Assembly: GCA_014529385.2 (NCBI GenBank)
Contig: CM043944.1
Span: 49,583,768 to 49,647,767, forward strand
Direction of reading: 5' to 3'
DNA length: 64,000 bases
Source: Adiantum capillus-veneris
Taxonomy: Eukaryota; Streptophyta; Polypodiopsida; Polypodiales; Pteridaceae
Positions within the stretch are counted from its first letter, which is position 1, and each line of letters opens with the position of its first letter. Made by a program: the position numbers and the translations under genes. Under the pieces are notes generated by a model, which worked only from the letters and a program-made list of their open reading frames with translations, did not search any database and was not told the origin of the DNA. Below, one piece after another: positions 34,987 through 47,732 of this stretch.

Positions 34987-37900
34987 GCCTAATTTCATCA
35001 TAATTAGGAATTTACACTTTTAAATTGAAAACTAAGCATAGGCGGGGTATTGGGGCATCATTGCTAAGCATTTAGATGCATTCTGGGTCGAAAACGACTA
35101 GGTTAAAAATCCACTATTGTTAATAATCGCGATTTTGGAACTTGACCTAAAGTGGAATTTGAGACCATAGGCATGTGTTCTTAGGTCTTGTAAATTTGTC
35201 CTAGAAGTTTCGTTACGTTTGGATGTCATTTGATGCTGTAAGGTTTCCAGTTTCTGAAACTTTAAAGGTTGTATAAGCTTAATCAAACTGATATGATTAT
35301 TGAAAAAGCAATGTAGAATTGTCCGACCATGGCACATATTGGTATTTTTGGAATCTTAAGCACAGCAAACCCCGGGCTAGAAATTTTCAGAATTGAATTC
35401 CGATAAAAACTGGCATAGTTATGACCCCTGGAAGTTTACACTGTGAATTGAGTAAAATAGAAAAATTGAAGGGTTACAGTAATCATTTAAGCATAGACTT
35501 TATTAAAGGTCTCCCAGATATTTACAAGATATTTACCAATTAAGCAAAAATAGGTCAAATTATAGCAAAATTGACATTTTAAAAGCTGGCAGGTAATGGG
35601 AGGGTCATCACTGACCTGCCAGGGACTCATTTAGCAGCAGGGGTCGTTTTTTGACTTGCTGGGGGCTGCTTGAACTTCAAGCAACTGCCTTTTTCAGCCG
35701 GTGAGAGCTTATGAGTGCCAGAAAACTATAAATAGGACCCCTAGCTTCACATTTTACACAGATTCGGAGCGTTGCTACTCTCTCTCTCATCTAGAGAGAA
35801 CACTACGCAGAAATCATTAGAGTTTAATCTCTAATTGATTAACCCCAACGGTAATTAACCTAATCCTTCTTAATTAGCAAGATTAGATTAAGATAAATTG
35901 CTAATAAATCAAAGATTAGGCCTATGCATGCTCCTTAAACCTCTTTAAATTAATTAATCTCTGCTGATTATTATAATTAAGCTTAGTAATACTAAGCTGA
36001 TTATTTATCCTATCATATTAAGGTAGAAATTAGCCAAATTAACCATGAATTAATGGTAAAAATATTAATTAGGATTAGATTAAGTTGAATTATTTATCAG
36101 AGATGCATTCGACCTTTATTAATCTAGGAAAATTATCCTATGATTTTCTGAGAAGTTTTCCTAATTAATTAGGCATAATTACTCTGTTTTTTGAACAATT
36201 TTAATAGGGGAAATTAGTAAATGAATTTCAAATGAGGTGATATAATTATAAGTGGTTAATTAGGTGTTTAAGAACTCGTGATATTTAGGAGAAGCTCAAA
36301 AATTTAATTTAGCTAATTAATTTAGCAAAAATACCCTGTTTTTTGAACAATTTAAATAGGGGAAATTAGTAAAAATAACTCAAATGCTATGATATAATTA
36401 TTAATGGTTAATTAGGTGATTAAAAACCCGTGATAATTAGGATAAGCTCAAAAAATTAATCTAGCTAATTACTTTGATAGAAATACCCTGTTTTTTGATC
36501 AATTTAAATAGGAGAAATTAGTAAAAGGATTTCAAATGCTATGATATAATTATCAGGGTTTAATTAGGTGTAAAGGAACCCATGATATTTAGGATAAGCT
36601 CAAAAAATTAATCTAGCTAATTTGTTTAGCAGAAATACTCTTGTTTTTGAGATATTTAAAAAGAGGAAATTAGTAAATTGAATTAAATTACTGTGATATA
36701 TTTATCAGTGGTTAATTAGGTGTTAAAAAACCTGTGATAATTAGTAAAATCTCAGATAATTAATGTAGCTAATTAATTAAGCAGAATTACTCTGTTTTTT
36801 GAGAAATTTAAATAAGGGAAATTAGTGAATAGGTTCAAATTGAATTGAGTTAATTTTCAAAGGTTTATTAGACATTAGATAACCTGTGATAATTATGCTA
36901 ATCTTATATAATTAGTTTAACTAATTATCTTAGTGGAATTACGCTATTTTTAGGGGTAAATTAAAGGGGGAAATTAGTAAATCATGCACTATAATTACAT
37001 GATATTTATTAGAGCTATATTATAGGGTAAAGAGGCCTTGATAATTATTCCAAGGTTAGAAAGGTAGTGTAGATATTTATCTAAGTCAAATGACACTTTT
37101 TGTAGCTAAAAGCTAAAGAGGAAAATTAGTAAATCATGCTATATGATTACATGCTATTTATCAGAGCTATATTGTAATAGTAAAGAGGCCATGATAATTA
37201 TGACAAGGTTAGAAAAGTAGTATAGATATTTATCTAAGTCAAATTACACTATTTTAAGCTAAAATCTAAAGAGGGAAATTAGTAAATCATATTATATGAT
37301 TATATTCTATTTATCAGAGCTATATTATAGGGTAAAGAGGCCGTGATAATTATAACAAGGTTAGAAAAGTAGTATAGATATTTATCTAAGTCAAATTACA
37401 TTATTTTTAGCTAAAATCTAAAGAGGGAAATTAGTAAATCATGTTATATGATTATATGTTATTTATCAGAGCTATATTATAGGGTAAAGAGGCCGTGATA
37501 ATTATGCCAAGGTTCAAAAAGTAGTATAGATATTTATCTAACTCAAATTACACTATTTTTTAAAGAGGGAAATTAGTAAATCATGCTATATGATTACATG
37601 CTATTTATCAGAGGTATATTATAGGGTAAAGAGTCCGTGATAATTATGTCAAGGTTAGAAAAGTAGTATAGATATTTATCTAAGTCAAATTACACTATTT
37701 TTAGCTGAAAATTGAAGATGGAAATTATATAATTAAGTTAGAAAATAATAAGATAATTAAAAAAGGTCAAAAATTACCTTATCTACTTGTGGTAATTACC
37801 CCATAGTTAATTGGTGAAGTTAGAAAATTATAATTGACCAAAAGTCCTATTTTTAGCGAATGATTAATTAAAATAAATAGACTGTGTGGTCAAAAGTTTT

Positions 37901-38266
37901 TAAGAAAATTATAGTAAGTATAAACCTATGATATCAAGTTAAGGAAATGAAATATTTAAGAGGAATTAAATACAATAAATATTAAGCCCAAAATAAGTAG
38001 ATTATTAGCTTAAAAGTCGATGGAAAAATTAGGAAAAAGATATAGAAAATTATAAAAAAGATAGGAGAGCTTAGAAAACCCTTAGAGAAGCGGTGGAAAA
38101 AGTTATCATGCCTATATAGACAAATAAGGAGTTACTAGGTCAAGAATTTATCAACTAAGACTATAAATTTAACCTTGGATGGGTTACGATTGAATACAAA
38201 GGATAAGTCCAGATTTTGAATTATCTACCTAATGATTAGACGTACTTTTTATAAGGATAAGAAGTT
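34987..38266 (+). other. Long AT-rich leader of a gypsy-type element
   Basis: No coding sequence. Contains CTATAAATAG at 35726-35735 and a CT-rich stretch 35780-35800 like a second core promoter, then an AT-rich region with the 152-bp array, then the gag-like ATG at 38267. Confidence 0.5.
36203..37735. repeat. 152-bp tandem array, about ten copies
   Basis: The anchor GAAATTAGTAAA occurs at 36210, 36362, 36513, 36666, 36818, 36970, 37121, 37275, 37427, 37569 and (diverged) 37721; spacing is 151-154 except one 142. The left copies (TGGTTAATTAGGTG type) differ from the right ones (AGAGCTATATTATAGGGTAAAG type), and the right copies are more alike. Confidence 0.93.
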
Positions 38267-38452
38267 ATGTCACCAAAAAGGACCCGAGCAAATCCTATAT
38301 CTGATGATGAGGACGTAGCTCCAAAACGAACTAGAGCGTCGCACGACGACGAAGCCGGGTCTAGCAGTAGGCCTACGGAGGAGAGTCTTCAGGCGACAGT
38401 GCAGGAGCAGATAGCCAATCAATCCCAGGTGGGTGTCCCATTATTCAATTAA
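38267..38452 (+). pseudogene. Gag-like N-terminus, short
   Basis: ATG at 38267, 61 codons: MSPKRTRANPISDDEDVAPK then a second PKRTRA motif, an acidic/Ser-rich part and TVQEQIANQSQ. Such basic-acidic openings followed by a helical segment are common at the start of fern and other plant gypsy gags, but there is no conserved domain to prove it. A CAG|GTGGGT donor-like site at about 38431 leaves open a spliced host gene. Confidence 0.35.
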
Positions 38453-40130
38453 GTCTTTAATTAGTTTAAGTTCTTTTATAAGTTAGCATTGCATACGTAA
38501 GAAGGATAAACTGGCTGAAATTGGAAGGTAACTTCCAATATGCATTTGTTTATAATGTAGGAAAAAATTGTTTGGGTTAAAACTGGTTGAATTAGGAAAG
38601 ATATGTTTGATCATCCTTAAGACAGCTTGTCTCAAGACACCTCCGACTCCTTGATATAAATTGATGATAATGATTGGCTTTCTAGCCACGGTTAAGTCGG
38701 TTACCCCCATGAACGATGAGTTTCTACTCCGTGTCATATCTTGATGTTTCTACATAAGTTAGGATACCGTTTTTTATCCTAGGGGAGCCGCCCGGTTGTA
38801 TGGGCAACTGGTTTGGTGTATGGGCACCCGGAACCTTGGGTGGGGGTTTATCCACTCCGGATTTGAATAAGGAATGGGTGCCGTTTTTCACCCTTAGGTG
38901 GTCTTGAGACAAGAAGAGTACTGGTCATGGTTATTATGGATAATGTTTTGATTGACAGTACCCTGTCTTAAGTTTAAAGATGTCTGTTTTCTAAAAGAAT
39001 GCTTTCAATGTTGTCTTCAAGGAATTATTGTGATGGAATGTTAAAAAGAAACCATTATTTTAAATGTTAAAACAATGTGATAATAAGATAAACGAATCAT
39101 GTGTGAGTGCGGGGTGGTAAGTGGGGATTGACTAAGGTTGTCAATCATCGACGGGTGGACCTGATTGGTCAGGTAACTATCCATCCCTGTGCACTAAAAC
39201 ATTTAGAAACTTCACTTGAAAGAGGAGTCCACCAGCAGCTGTGCCCTCACATCTGTTAGGGGGAAAAAAGCGTTGGTTGAGGATACCTTAGCCCAAATTG
39301 TGGCAGTTATAGAGCCGGAATAAGAAATTTTTTTTGTAGGCCGTATTGAATACATTGTCCCGTTTCCACTGCGAGATAGGACTAGGTCTTCTTCTAGGGC
39401 TATAGACCCAAGCCATTGTCAATGGCAAAGGTTTATTCCTTGGATTTTTCTTGTTTAGAGACTCCGATTTTTATAAGGCCTAGAGACCTGTCAAGGATCC
39501 CATCCCGATCTCGGTATAGGCGGGTTGGGGACCTTACAGATGCTATAATGGATGTGATTTGCTTGAGCGATTGGCTTTTGGTGATTTCAGTCACTTAAGT
39601 GTAGCCTGAGTTAGATGCGAGTTGTTAGTTGTTTTCCAAGAGATTGACAAGATCTTGTAGCCTCTATGCACTAGTCGAGTCAGCTTCGTCCCATGGTTTG
39701 ACAAATTAATTGTGGTTCTCGCTAATACTGTAATAAGATAGGACAGTGAGGTTAGACATGCGTCCCACACCTAGTTCAAAATCTCATCTTGGAATGGCAA
39801 GGAGTAATGGTTCTGCTTCATAGCAGCATTCAATGGTCACATGATAATAAGGTGTTGAGATGATTCTCCTTTGTTCTTGTTTTAGTCACAAGTTAGTAAA
39901 AATACAAACACTAAATTATAGAATAAAATACAGGAAATAAAAAAAAGTAATTTTCGTGGAAGAAGTATAGATTGTCCCACTTGCAAGTTTGGGAGATAGG
40001 ATGATGGTTGAAGGCTTGGCATGCTAGCATCTTGATCACCTCCATCATCAAATGGCATATTGTTGGAATCTGAGGATATGTTCCATCAGGAAGCATATGG
40101 CACTTACAAGATGAGAGTAGATCATCACTA
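38453..40130. other. No gene recognised
   Basis: Mixed-composition sequence; short frames without domains. Confidence 0.35.
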
Positions 40131-40559
40131 GAGGTGTCAGATCCAATAAGGTATATGTATCAACCTTCCCTTCAATTTGGCCATAGTACAAGCCGCCTTG
40201 GAAGCTTTGACTACGAAGTTGTCCCTAATGGACAACAGCTCACACAACAATTTAGGGTTTTCTTCATAGATTTCCAGCCGATACAACATTGCTTCCCACC
40301 TCATTGTCTTCATCTTTGTCAATGTCTACTTGTACCATCTCTGGCAATGGCACAATGGAGACATATTTCCATTCTTCTATGTATTCTCTATTCTTGTAGC
40401 TCCTCCTTTTCCCCAACACACGTGAATTACAAAAGCATGAGAGTGTTCAAAGGCATAGAGTGCATAGGTTATTTATTAAATATCCATCATCACAATGGAA
40501 TGAGTGAGAATTGTAATGGGCTAACATTCCCATAGCAAATTGCATTGCACATCATCCTT

Positions 40560-41431
40560 TGAAACCAGCCACAATAGTACTCTCTAAACAATGCACCTAT
40601 GTTCTTCCCTTTGGTTGAAATATTTCATTAAGAAAATTAATGACATCAAATAAAAATTTCATAGGCCAACCATCTAGTTTTACCTCCTTATGAGTGAGGG
40701 TTCTCTTCATGCTCTCCTTTTCCATGTCTTGAAGTGAAGAAGTTATACATAATGTGCAATCCTATCAACTGATAGTACCTTGCCACAAAATAGAAAGGTC
40801 CTCGTGTATTAAACTATGAGGTGGCACCATCTGACCATGCCCAATGATATTGCAAGTTATGTCCCTGTTGTTTCATATACTTATCATAAACCAAAAAGAA
40901 ATGCTGAACAAACAATGTGTCATGGATCTTGTTTTGAAATGTAAAATTGTAGTGTCTTCTCAACAACACCTGCTGAGTTTCTCACATAAGTGATGTGCAC
41001 TAATATGGGTACCTAGGTTGACCAGCACTGCTTGGTTGAATCTCATTGTTCATTTTAAATGAACACTTCTACAAAATCAACAACTGACACAACACATCAC
41101 TAGGAAAATTAAGCAAGAAGTCTATGAAATGTTAGGCGTGCCACCTCAAGAGGAAGTTATGCTTGATGAATCTCCTGAGATGATCTAAAAAGAGGTGAAA
41201 AAAAACAATAATTTCCATTCTCTCCACAGTCAAGTGCTTTCTTTTCTTCTCACTACCAGTGGTATCAACGTGTCTGGTCCCGTCATCCTTAAAGACCTTC
41301 ACAGTCACCTCAATACTATTTGTAGAAATATAATATGGGTAAAAATTCAACTTGGTTACATCACATTCAAGGAAATATCCAAACAAACATTTTATTGCAT
41401 GGCACTCATTGTTCAGAGGCTTTTGGCACAA
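40560..41431 (-). pseudogene. Decayed DDE-type transposase-like sequence (WSDG/HGKG type)
   Basis: On the minus strand the frame 41431-41132 includes SEKKRKHLTVERMEIIVFFH and HLRRFIKHNFLLRWHA. After stops, pieces read FVQHFFLVYDKYMKQQG, HWAWSDGAT (Asp codon at 40829-40831) and FFTSRHGKGEHEE (about 40702-40745). This order (RFxxHNFxxRWQ, WSDG, HGKG(E/P)HDGAG) is that of a large uncharacterised plant transposase-like family; WSDG plausibly holds an RNase H-fold catalytic Asp. At least five stops are visible. Family assignment is from memory of such proteins, without a search. Confidence 0.5.
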
Positions 41432-42147
41432 TATGGATTCCCATAGATTAATGATGCTAACATACTACTTGGTTTGCAAAACATTGATCTAGATTACCCC
41501 TTGCACAACAAATGGAGCATGTGCAAAGATGTCCTTTCCATGGTTCCCAAAATTGTTTTGCTGCAGTTGATTGAAATCCTCTTTGAAATATATCATCTAG
41601 ACATAATATACACAGTAGCAAGTATACCACTCTTTTAACTTTCGAACAAAGTATGGTTTTAGTGCCTGAAGGGATCTTAATTGCAGATGCATTGAATGAT
41701 GATTACTCTCATGAATCTTAGGTAGAGCTCAACCTGTCACCTCAAAATAGTCCAAGTTAGAGCTCAACCTTTCACATCAAAACATTCCAATCATTTAGAT
41801 TACAAGTCATGAATTCAAAAAGGTACCAAAATTGGTGGTAGAGATTACCCAAATAGCATTCAAATTTCAAGTTGGGTACTAGTAAGCACATATATGGTCC
41901 TTCATAGTCTATCTTTATTACTAAATTGTTGTATACCAATTAGGTAGCACTGAGTACCAAACTTATACATAGAACTAATTTGGTAGTGTCAAGTACCAAA
42001 CCAATGCATACTACCAAATTGGTAGTATTGAGTACCAAAACACTCTATAGTACCAAAGTAGCACATAGTTTCAAATTGTTAAATAGTTACAATTTGGTAC
42101 TATCTACTACCAAAGTTGATTTAATATATCTAAAATGAGTTCGCTGT
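41432..42147. other. No gene; degenerate ACCAAATTGGTAGTA repeats at 41930-42115
   Basis: Several imperfect copies of GAGTACCAAA...AATTGGTAGT about 50 bp apart. Also a 44-bp near-duplicate GAGCTCAACCTKTCAC at 41715/41760. Confidence 0.5.
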
Positions 42148-42201
42148 GGGGGGGGGGGGGGGGGGGGGGGGGGGGGTGAGGAGAGAGAGAGAGAGAGAGA
42201 A
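42148..42201. repeat. Poly-G (29) followed by (GA)n
   Basis: Uninterrupted G run at 42148-42176, then GAGGAGAGAGA. Confidence 0.9.
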
Positions 42202-42611
42202 TAAAATGAAATGAAATGCTATATTAACGTCTTCAAAAGGCCAAAATGACCTATGAGACCAAAGCATTACAATGTGATGAATCTCATACAAGGTCAAAGT
42301 AACAAAATAAAATGACAAAATGATAAAATAAAAGTACTATGGGATCCTAAACTGGTAGGTGTGAAATAAGCAGCTAGCTGGGATTGCCATAAGTCACAAG
42401 AAATCCAGCATCGGCCGCGTTGGCGGATCTCATCAATCTCCTCCATGGAGAGTAGTCTGACCGGGCGTCGTGCATGTCGGGCCAAAGTTATCCGAATCCT
42501 TTGATGTAGCCTCCGTCGATGCTATGTAGTCCTTCGCAGTCGTGGGCGTCTGGATCTCCCCAGCTCAGTCGCTCGATCGATCAATGTGCCTCTGGTGTGA
42601 GGCGACAAGGT

Positions 42612-43112
42612 CTATTGTGGTAGTAGCTCCTCTGGGTGTCCAGTGTCTTCTCTAAAGAAGTCTATGATGTGTCTCTGAGACTGGCTAGCCTCTCGTCTCA
42701 TCAGGCTCTCTCTGTGTTTGTGCAACTCGAGTAGGAACAAACCCAGGCATCTCTGATCCTCGTACCTCATGACTATGGAGAGTGGTCCAAAGCCCTCTCT
42801 AAACAAGCAGTGGAAGCGGCCTCGTATCTCGTAGTAGATGGGGCAGTGGCATGTGTAGTGTAACTCTGTCTCAGGCTCCATGTCACACATGGTGCATGTC
42901 TTGGCCTCTGCTTGCACTCCACTGTATCTCCCACTCTCGATACGCAGTTGGTGTGAGGATGTGCGTATCTGGCCAATGGCACACCATATCCCATGAGACA
43001 GGTGGGTGTCCATGTATCTAGGCCTCGTCACAAAACCGTCCGTTGTAAGCTGGAGAAGATGCTCTTTGTAGAAATCCACCTTCGTGCCCAGCTCTTGTGA
43101 TGGCTGTACCAA
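42612..43112 (-). pseudogene. LINE C-terminal domain with Cys/His motif
   Basis: 166-codon frame with RTSSHQLRIESGRYSG, then CTMCDMEPETELHYTCHCP: C-x2-C-x9-H-x3-C-x-C-like spacing, the pattern of the C-terminal zinc motif of plant and animal LINE ORF2 proteins (C..C....H...CP). Upstream frames at 43557-43315 are charged linker. Confidence 0.65.
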
Positions 43113-43759
43113 TGTCCTCCTGGTGTCTAGCCGAGTCAGGTCCTGGGGGACAGGTCCTGGGGGATGAGCCTGGTGGTCTCGGCCTGTGTAAGAGTCAAAG
43201 AGGTTGCATCCAGTGAGTATTGGAAGGGGGGCAATCTATCTATACTGAATCCATGTGCCTGGGACCATGACGTCATCTCCCCATACCAACATGCTGTGTC
43301 TCCCTACTGGCTAACTATCGAGAGGACTCAAGTGCAAGGTGGGCGTATCTGTCTCTGGGAAGTTCCCACAAGCGGTGTAGGAAGGAAACAGATCTGGTGA
43401 GTGCCTCAACTACTAGTGGGGGGGCATCTAGCTCTGCTCGAATAATGGCACGTGGTACTGAAGCCTTGGCTCTAATGAGCCGTGAGATCATATAGACCAG
43501 AGGCTTCTCCATGTCCCCCCATCCATCAGTAGGACATGTTCTCCCGTGATGATCCAATGTGGGTATGCCTTTGTTGCTACATCATGTAATGTCTGTGTCA
43601 GTATGGTTGTAAGCTCCTCCAGAGGTCTCCCCGGCTCCTCAATGGATAGGCACCTGTAAATCCCGTCTATGTATATAGAATCCGTCTCCCGTGTGAAGGT
43701 GTAGCGAGTAGGGGCTGCTACCCGTGGAGTGTGTGCTACATTGAATTGGAAAGAGATGG

Positions 43760-44575
43760 TCAGCGACACAATAGCATGATCCACTGCCACCCCAGCAGGT
43801 CTAGGCCCAACTGTGAGATCCTGTATACTGGATATGAGGCTCAGTTGTGCCATGACATAATCTACAGTGCTGGCTCCATGTCTGTGTGGAAAGCATGTGA
43901 AGCATCTCGCATCGGGAAATCTCTATAAGCCATTCAAGATTGCCAATCCATGTGCAATCCCCATGTCTATCAAGTGATTTCCATACTCAGTATGCTCCCC
44001 ATCCTGTGATATTCTGGATAGGCCCATCTCAACAGTATCCAGCTCTCTCAGCATCTCCTCTAAAGTATCATAAAATACCGTCCGATGATGGGCAGTCCTA
44101 GCATTGAAATCCCCTAGAATGATAATGTTGCCGTCTCTAGAGAATTCCCATATGTCATCATCCAAAATAGAGAAGGGGGATTGTCCTCTGGGTGGTGCAT
44201 ATGCTGATGTACTCGGGGGCAAGTAGAAAATGGCAATGTAAAGATATCTACCAGTCTCTGCTCTCAATCTCACCCACATGTGCCTAGCTTGCACATCTCT
44301 ACGAGCTATATGTATCAATGGCTGCAATTCTTCCCTAAATAACAATGCCACTCCTCCTGAGCCCCGCCCTCTGTGCTCTGATCGTGTCTCCTGTCTACAA
44401 ATTGTCTCCCATCTGTATCCACCAATGTGAGGCATAGACTGCCCAAGGGCCTGGTGTGTCTCAAAGTAGAAGATGATGTCTCTCGCAATAAAACTCTCCT
44501 CAAAAGCACCCACATCGAGACGCATAGATCCATTACAATTCCAGGTAGCAACTTTGAGTGTGGTCCCATAGGTCT
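43760..44575 (-). pseudogene. LINE AP-type endonuclease domain
   Basis: Begins with VATWNCNGS (WNCNG codons 44543-44529), the Mg-binding Asn block. Then FETHQALGQSMPHIGGYRWE, GSGGVALLFREEL, YLYIAIFYLPPS, and IIILGDFNARTA, the catalytic GDFN block, in the 44525-43923 frame; HLIDMGIAHGLAILNGL ends it. In the next frame (43853 down) VDHAIVSLTISF is the SDH block with Ser replaced by Val. The frameshift at about 43900 breaks the protein. The enzyme nicks target DNA in target-primed reverse transcription. Confidence 0.8.
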
Positions 44576-44736
44576 CACACCGTCATGTGGAGCGTGGCTC
44601 CAATATCACCACTCTTCCATCTCAGTAAAAATCGATCTTACCTTTTGCCCTTGCCGCTCTAATGTCTGGCATTACCTCCTGCATATGAGCGATCTGTGAG
44701 AGGGTAAGATCATCCCCGAGAAAGATGCCTATTTTC

Positions 44737-45469
44737 TTAAGTTGGTCTCTTATTCAAAAAGTCCTTCTTCGCTTCCATGGAGGAAAAATGAAGGATGAGT
44801 GCCCTTTCTTTTGAGGTTTCCCCCTTGCTCCCATTTTTCTTGTTGCCCACTCTCCATGCTCTTGAATGCATCGGCTCATGAACCCCCATCAAAGCCATGC
44901 GTTCTTTTACCTCTTTGTCCACATTATCTTTGTCTTTAAGGCCGCAAATTCTCACATGTAGAGAGCGCACACACCTTCTTTGCTCCTCTTCTAGTGTCAG
45001 GTTAATTATGGTTGGTGTGGACGTTGTTGTTCCTTGCTTTTCCCCTTCTTGGCAACCTCAATCCATTTCTCGGTCTCATCTGCCTTCTGTTGAGTCTTTG
45101 TGATAACGTCCACCCAAGAGGTCGTCATTTCGTTGTGTTGCTCTTGCCCCTCTTTGATGGCTTGCACTTGTTCTTTGATCGTGTTGAGCTCTTCTATTAC
45201 TGAAGGTTGCACTTCTCCTTCCTCAAGCGTGTTTCGTGAGCGTGCCTCGGCAAGCTCCTTCTTGAGTGATGAAATCTCTCCGTCTTGGTGGGCCGTCATC
45301 CAATCTCTCACTGCACGATCTTGCTTTCTTGGGCCGAAACGCGATCCTCAAGCATTCTTATTGTCCCTAAAAGTTGACGGTTGATATTGTTTATGGTTTC
45401 GACCATTTCTTTTTTGCATTTTGAAACTACGTCTTCTAAGGGGTCGGCCTTATCACTTTGCTTCCTCAT
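44737..45469 (-). pseudogene. LINE ORF1 protein (coiled coil plus RRM-like), frameshifted
   Basis: ATG at 45469-45467 (MRKQSDKADPLEDVVSK) opens a frame that ends at CAG TGA near 45312; the next frame 45311-45006 continues the coiled coil (ISSLKKELAEARSRNTLEEG, VIEELNTIKEQVQAIKEGQE) and a basic stretch. The frame 44970-44737 (MRSLHVRICGLKDKDNVDKE, HSRAWRVGNK, RALILHFSSMEAKKDFL) has an RRM-like pattern of L1 ORF1p. It binds LINE RNA. Two frame changes disable it. Confidence 0.65.
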
Positions 45470-45862
45470 GCTTGATCGGTGTCAGAAACGAGGAAAACGA
45501 GGAAAAATTAGCCTGCACGCACAGGTGCTTCCACATTATGCGTACATGTTCCACATTAAGCATACATGGCGCATTTCCTGCAATTCTATAAAATACGACC
45601 AAGCAGCAAAAAACCCCCGTTTTTTGTGTAATTTTTTGCAAATTCCGGTCAATTCTGCAAATTTTGAATTTCCTGTAAATTCTTTGAATTCTGCAATTGT
45701 CTGAAGGCTTGCGATTTTTGATTTTTGATTTTTGATTTTCTGATGTTGTTGTACCTACGGGTGGGAGGGTGGGGGGCCGGGGGGGGGGGTTGTGCAATGT
45801 GGGTAATGTGTGATGTCAGAGTGTAGTGTGCAATGTGGGTAATGTGTGATGTGAGAGTGTAG

Positions 45863-45914
<52 letters not shown>

Positions 45915-46400
45915 ACGCGCACGCACGCGTGTGTGTGCGGGCGGCAGCAGCAAGGGGAGGAGGGAGGGATGGGGGAATTGGGGGCGGGGGGGCACCTGGT
46001 TGCAGGTCGACCTCTAATGCAGCAGCTACAGGCAGGTGGTGCTGCAGTGGAGCAGCAGCAAGAACAGCATTGTGGGGGGATTGGGGAGCAGCACACAGAT
46101 ACCAATTGAACAGCACACAGGCATCTTTATACAGCAGCACGCAGGTGTCAGCAAAGCAACACACTAGCAACAACAGGCTGAGAGAGTGGTGGGCATGGCG
46201 CGAGCAGGCGAGACTGCAAAGGCAGCACGAGGGGAGGCATGACTGTTCAAAAAATGGCCAGTTGGATGATGGTCGGGAGTCTATGGCCGGTGGTTGAATT
46301 CAATGGCTAGTGGCCGGCATTCAATAATCAGTGACCAATTTTTAAGCGGACTTGTCCACCCAAGGGCAGCTACACATGGGCGCATGGGGGAATTCTACTT
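45470..46400. other. Microsatellite-rich spacer
   Basis: Includes (TTTTTGA)n near 45715-45745, G-rich 45760-45790, a tandem AATGTGGGTAATGTGTGATGT pair (45796/45834), (GT)n at 45870-45913 and G/A-rich 45950-46080. Frames across these are artefacts. Confidence 0.7.
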
Positions 46401-46419
46401 GAACTTGTCTACACGGGGG

Positions 46420-46801
46420 GGGGGGGGGGGGTGTTGCACACGGCCATCTCTCATGAGAGAGAGCATCCCATTTTGGCCTATAAAAGGAGGCACACAAAAT
46501 GCGTTGTGGTGGATTGAAGTGGTAGAGGTGAAGTGTGTGAGTGGTAGTGCAAGAGAGTGAAGCAAGGTGGGAGTTCCATTAAGGGTTTCTATTCCCTTTA
46601 TAACTTACTTCTAGTTTGAAGCGCAAAGCCATTGAATGGCTGCTTTCCTGTGGACATAGCCCACACTTGGGTGAACCACGTACATTGTGTGTGCTTGATC
46701 TTTCTCTCTCTTCTCTTTTATCTCTCTTGTGTGTAAAATTTATATCTTCACATTAAGTAAATCACTCTAATCTCTACTTAGCTATTTCTTAATTCCTAAC
46801 A
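46420..46801 (+). repeat. Copia-type LTR (solo LTR or fragment)
   Basis: TATAAAAG at 46479-46486, then the plant copia U5 text ending TGGACATAGCCCACACTTGGGTGAACCACGTA (short block GTGAACCACGTA at 46669) and the terminus AATTCCTAACA at 46801. No PBS follows, so it is a solo or 3' LTR. Start not determined. The terminus equals that of the 28493-30098 element. Confidence 0.6.
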
Positions 46802-47667
46802 TTAACCATATTATTTAAAGCATTTTCTCTTATATGGATCGTGTCCAAATTGCACTTGTGTAAAGATTTATGGTCAATATAGAGCTTTTTTTTGAGAGGA
46901 CTACCATATGGACTCAGTGTATGGAAGATCCCACATTATGACGTCATAATCTCTGAAATATAAATTTAGGTCATGGTTATCAAATCTTGAGTGTGAGTTA
47001 TTAATGGATCTAGGTCCAAAATTGCCTTTGTACATAGGAGTACTTCCTAAGAGGAATACCATACCGGATGATGAATTTGATGAGAAGTTCATACACATTC
47101 AAAACCTAATGTGTTAGTTTGATTACAATTGTTTAATATGCCCAAGAGAATATATGTTGATATATAGTCTCCTACACCAAGTTGTATTGTCAAGTTTGCA
47201 CAAAACGGCATTGTTTTTCAAACATAGAAGTTGATGTGAGATTATACGAGTGAAGTGATGTGATAAAATAATAGCTATATTATAGGGCTAAGCTTGATAC
47301 ATTTATATGAGGCATACACTTTCTCTTGTAGCTTATGCATACTCCCAAAAGTTGAGAAAAACTATTTTGCACATAGGAATGAAATAATGGCAAAAGTTTA
47401 CCCAAAGTGATGGGGTTATTTTGTATCATGCTTATAGTAATTTAATGATAATATGTCATGCATGGAACCTTAGAGAACATATGTGGATGGCAGTGAATTT
47501 ATACATCATTTTTCATCTTTCTAGGTCTAGACTAGTTCTACGTGAAAAGAGAATGAGACCTGATTATGGTATATCACTTTCATGGGGTTAAGAACACTTA
47601 AATTGGTTTTTTCAGAGTCCTACCGTATGGCGAGCGAATATTTTCGAGCAAGGAGAAAATTGAGCGA

Positions 47668-47732
<65 letters not shown>

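Larger units (their letters stand above)
42612..45469 (-). mobile_element. L1-type LINE with ORF1 and endonuclease but no reverse transcriptase
   Basis: Minus-strand order: ORF1 (45469-44737), AP-type endonuclease (about 44575-43760), short linker, C-terminal zinc-motif region (43112-42612). The segment where RT should lie (about 2 kb in full-length elements) is absent: the end of the endonuclease region and the C-terminal region are only a few hundred bases apart. Hence an internal deletion or a non-autonomous form. Confidence 0.75.

Noticed and set aside
36203-37735. CRISPR-like regular array
   Set aside because: Units are contiguous 152-bp repeats without unique spacers, in a plant retroelement context.
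45649-46297. Cys-Val and Thr-His repeat proteins at 45.7-46.3 kb
   Set aside because: Products of the GT/CA microsatellite.
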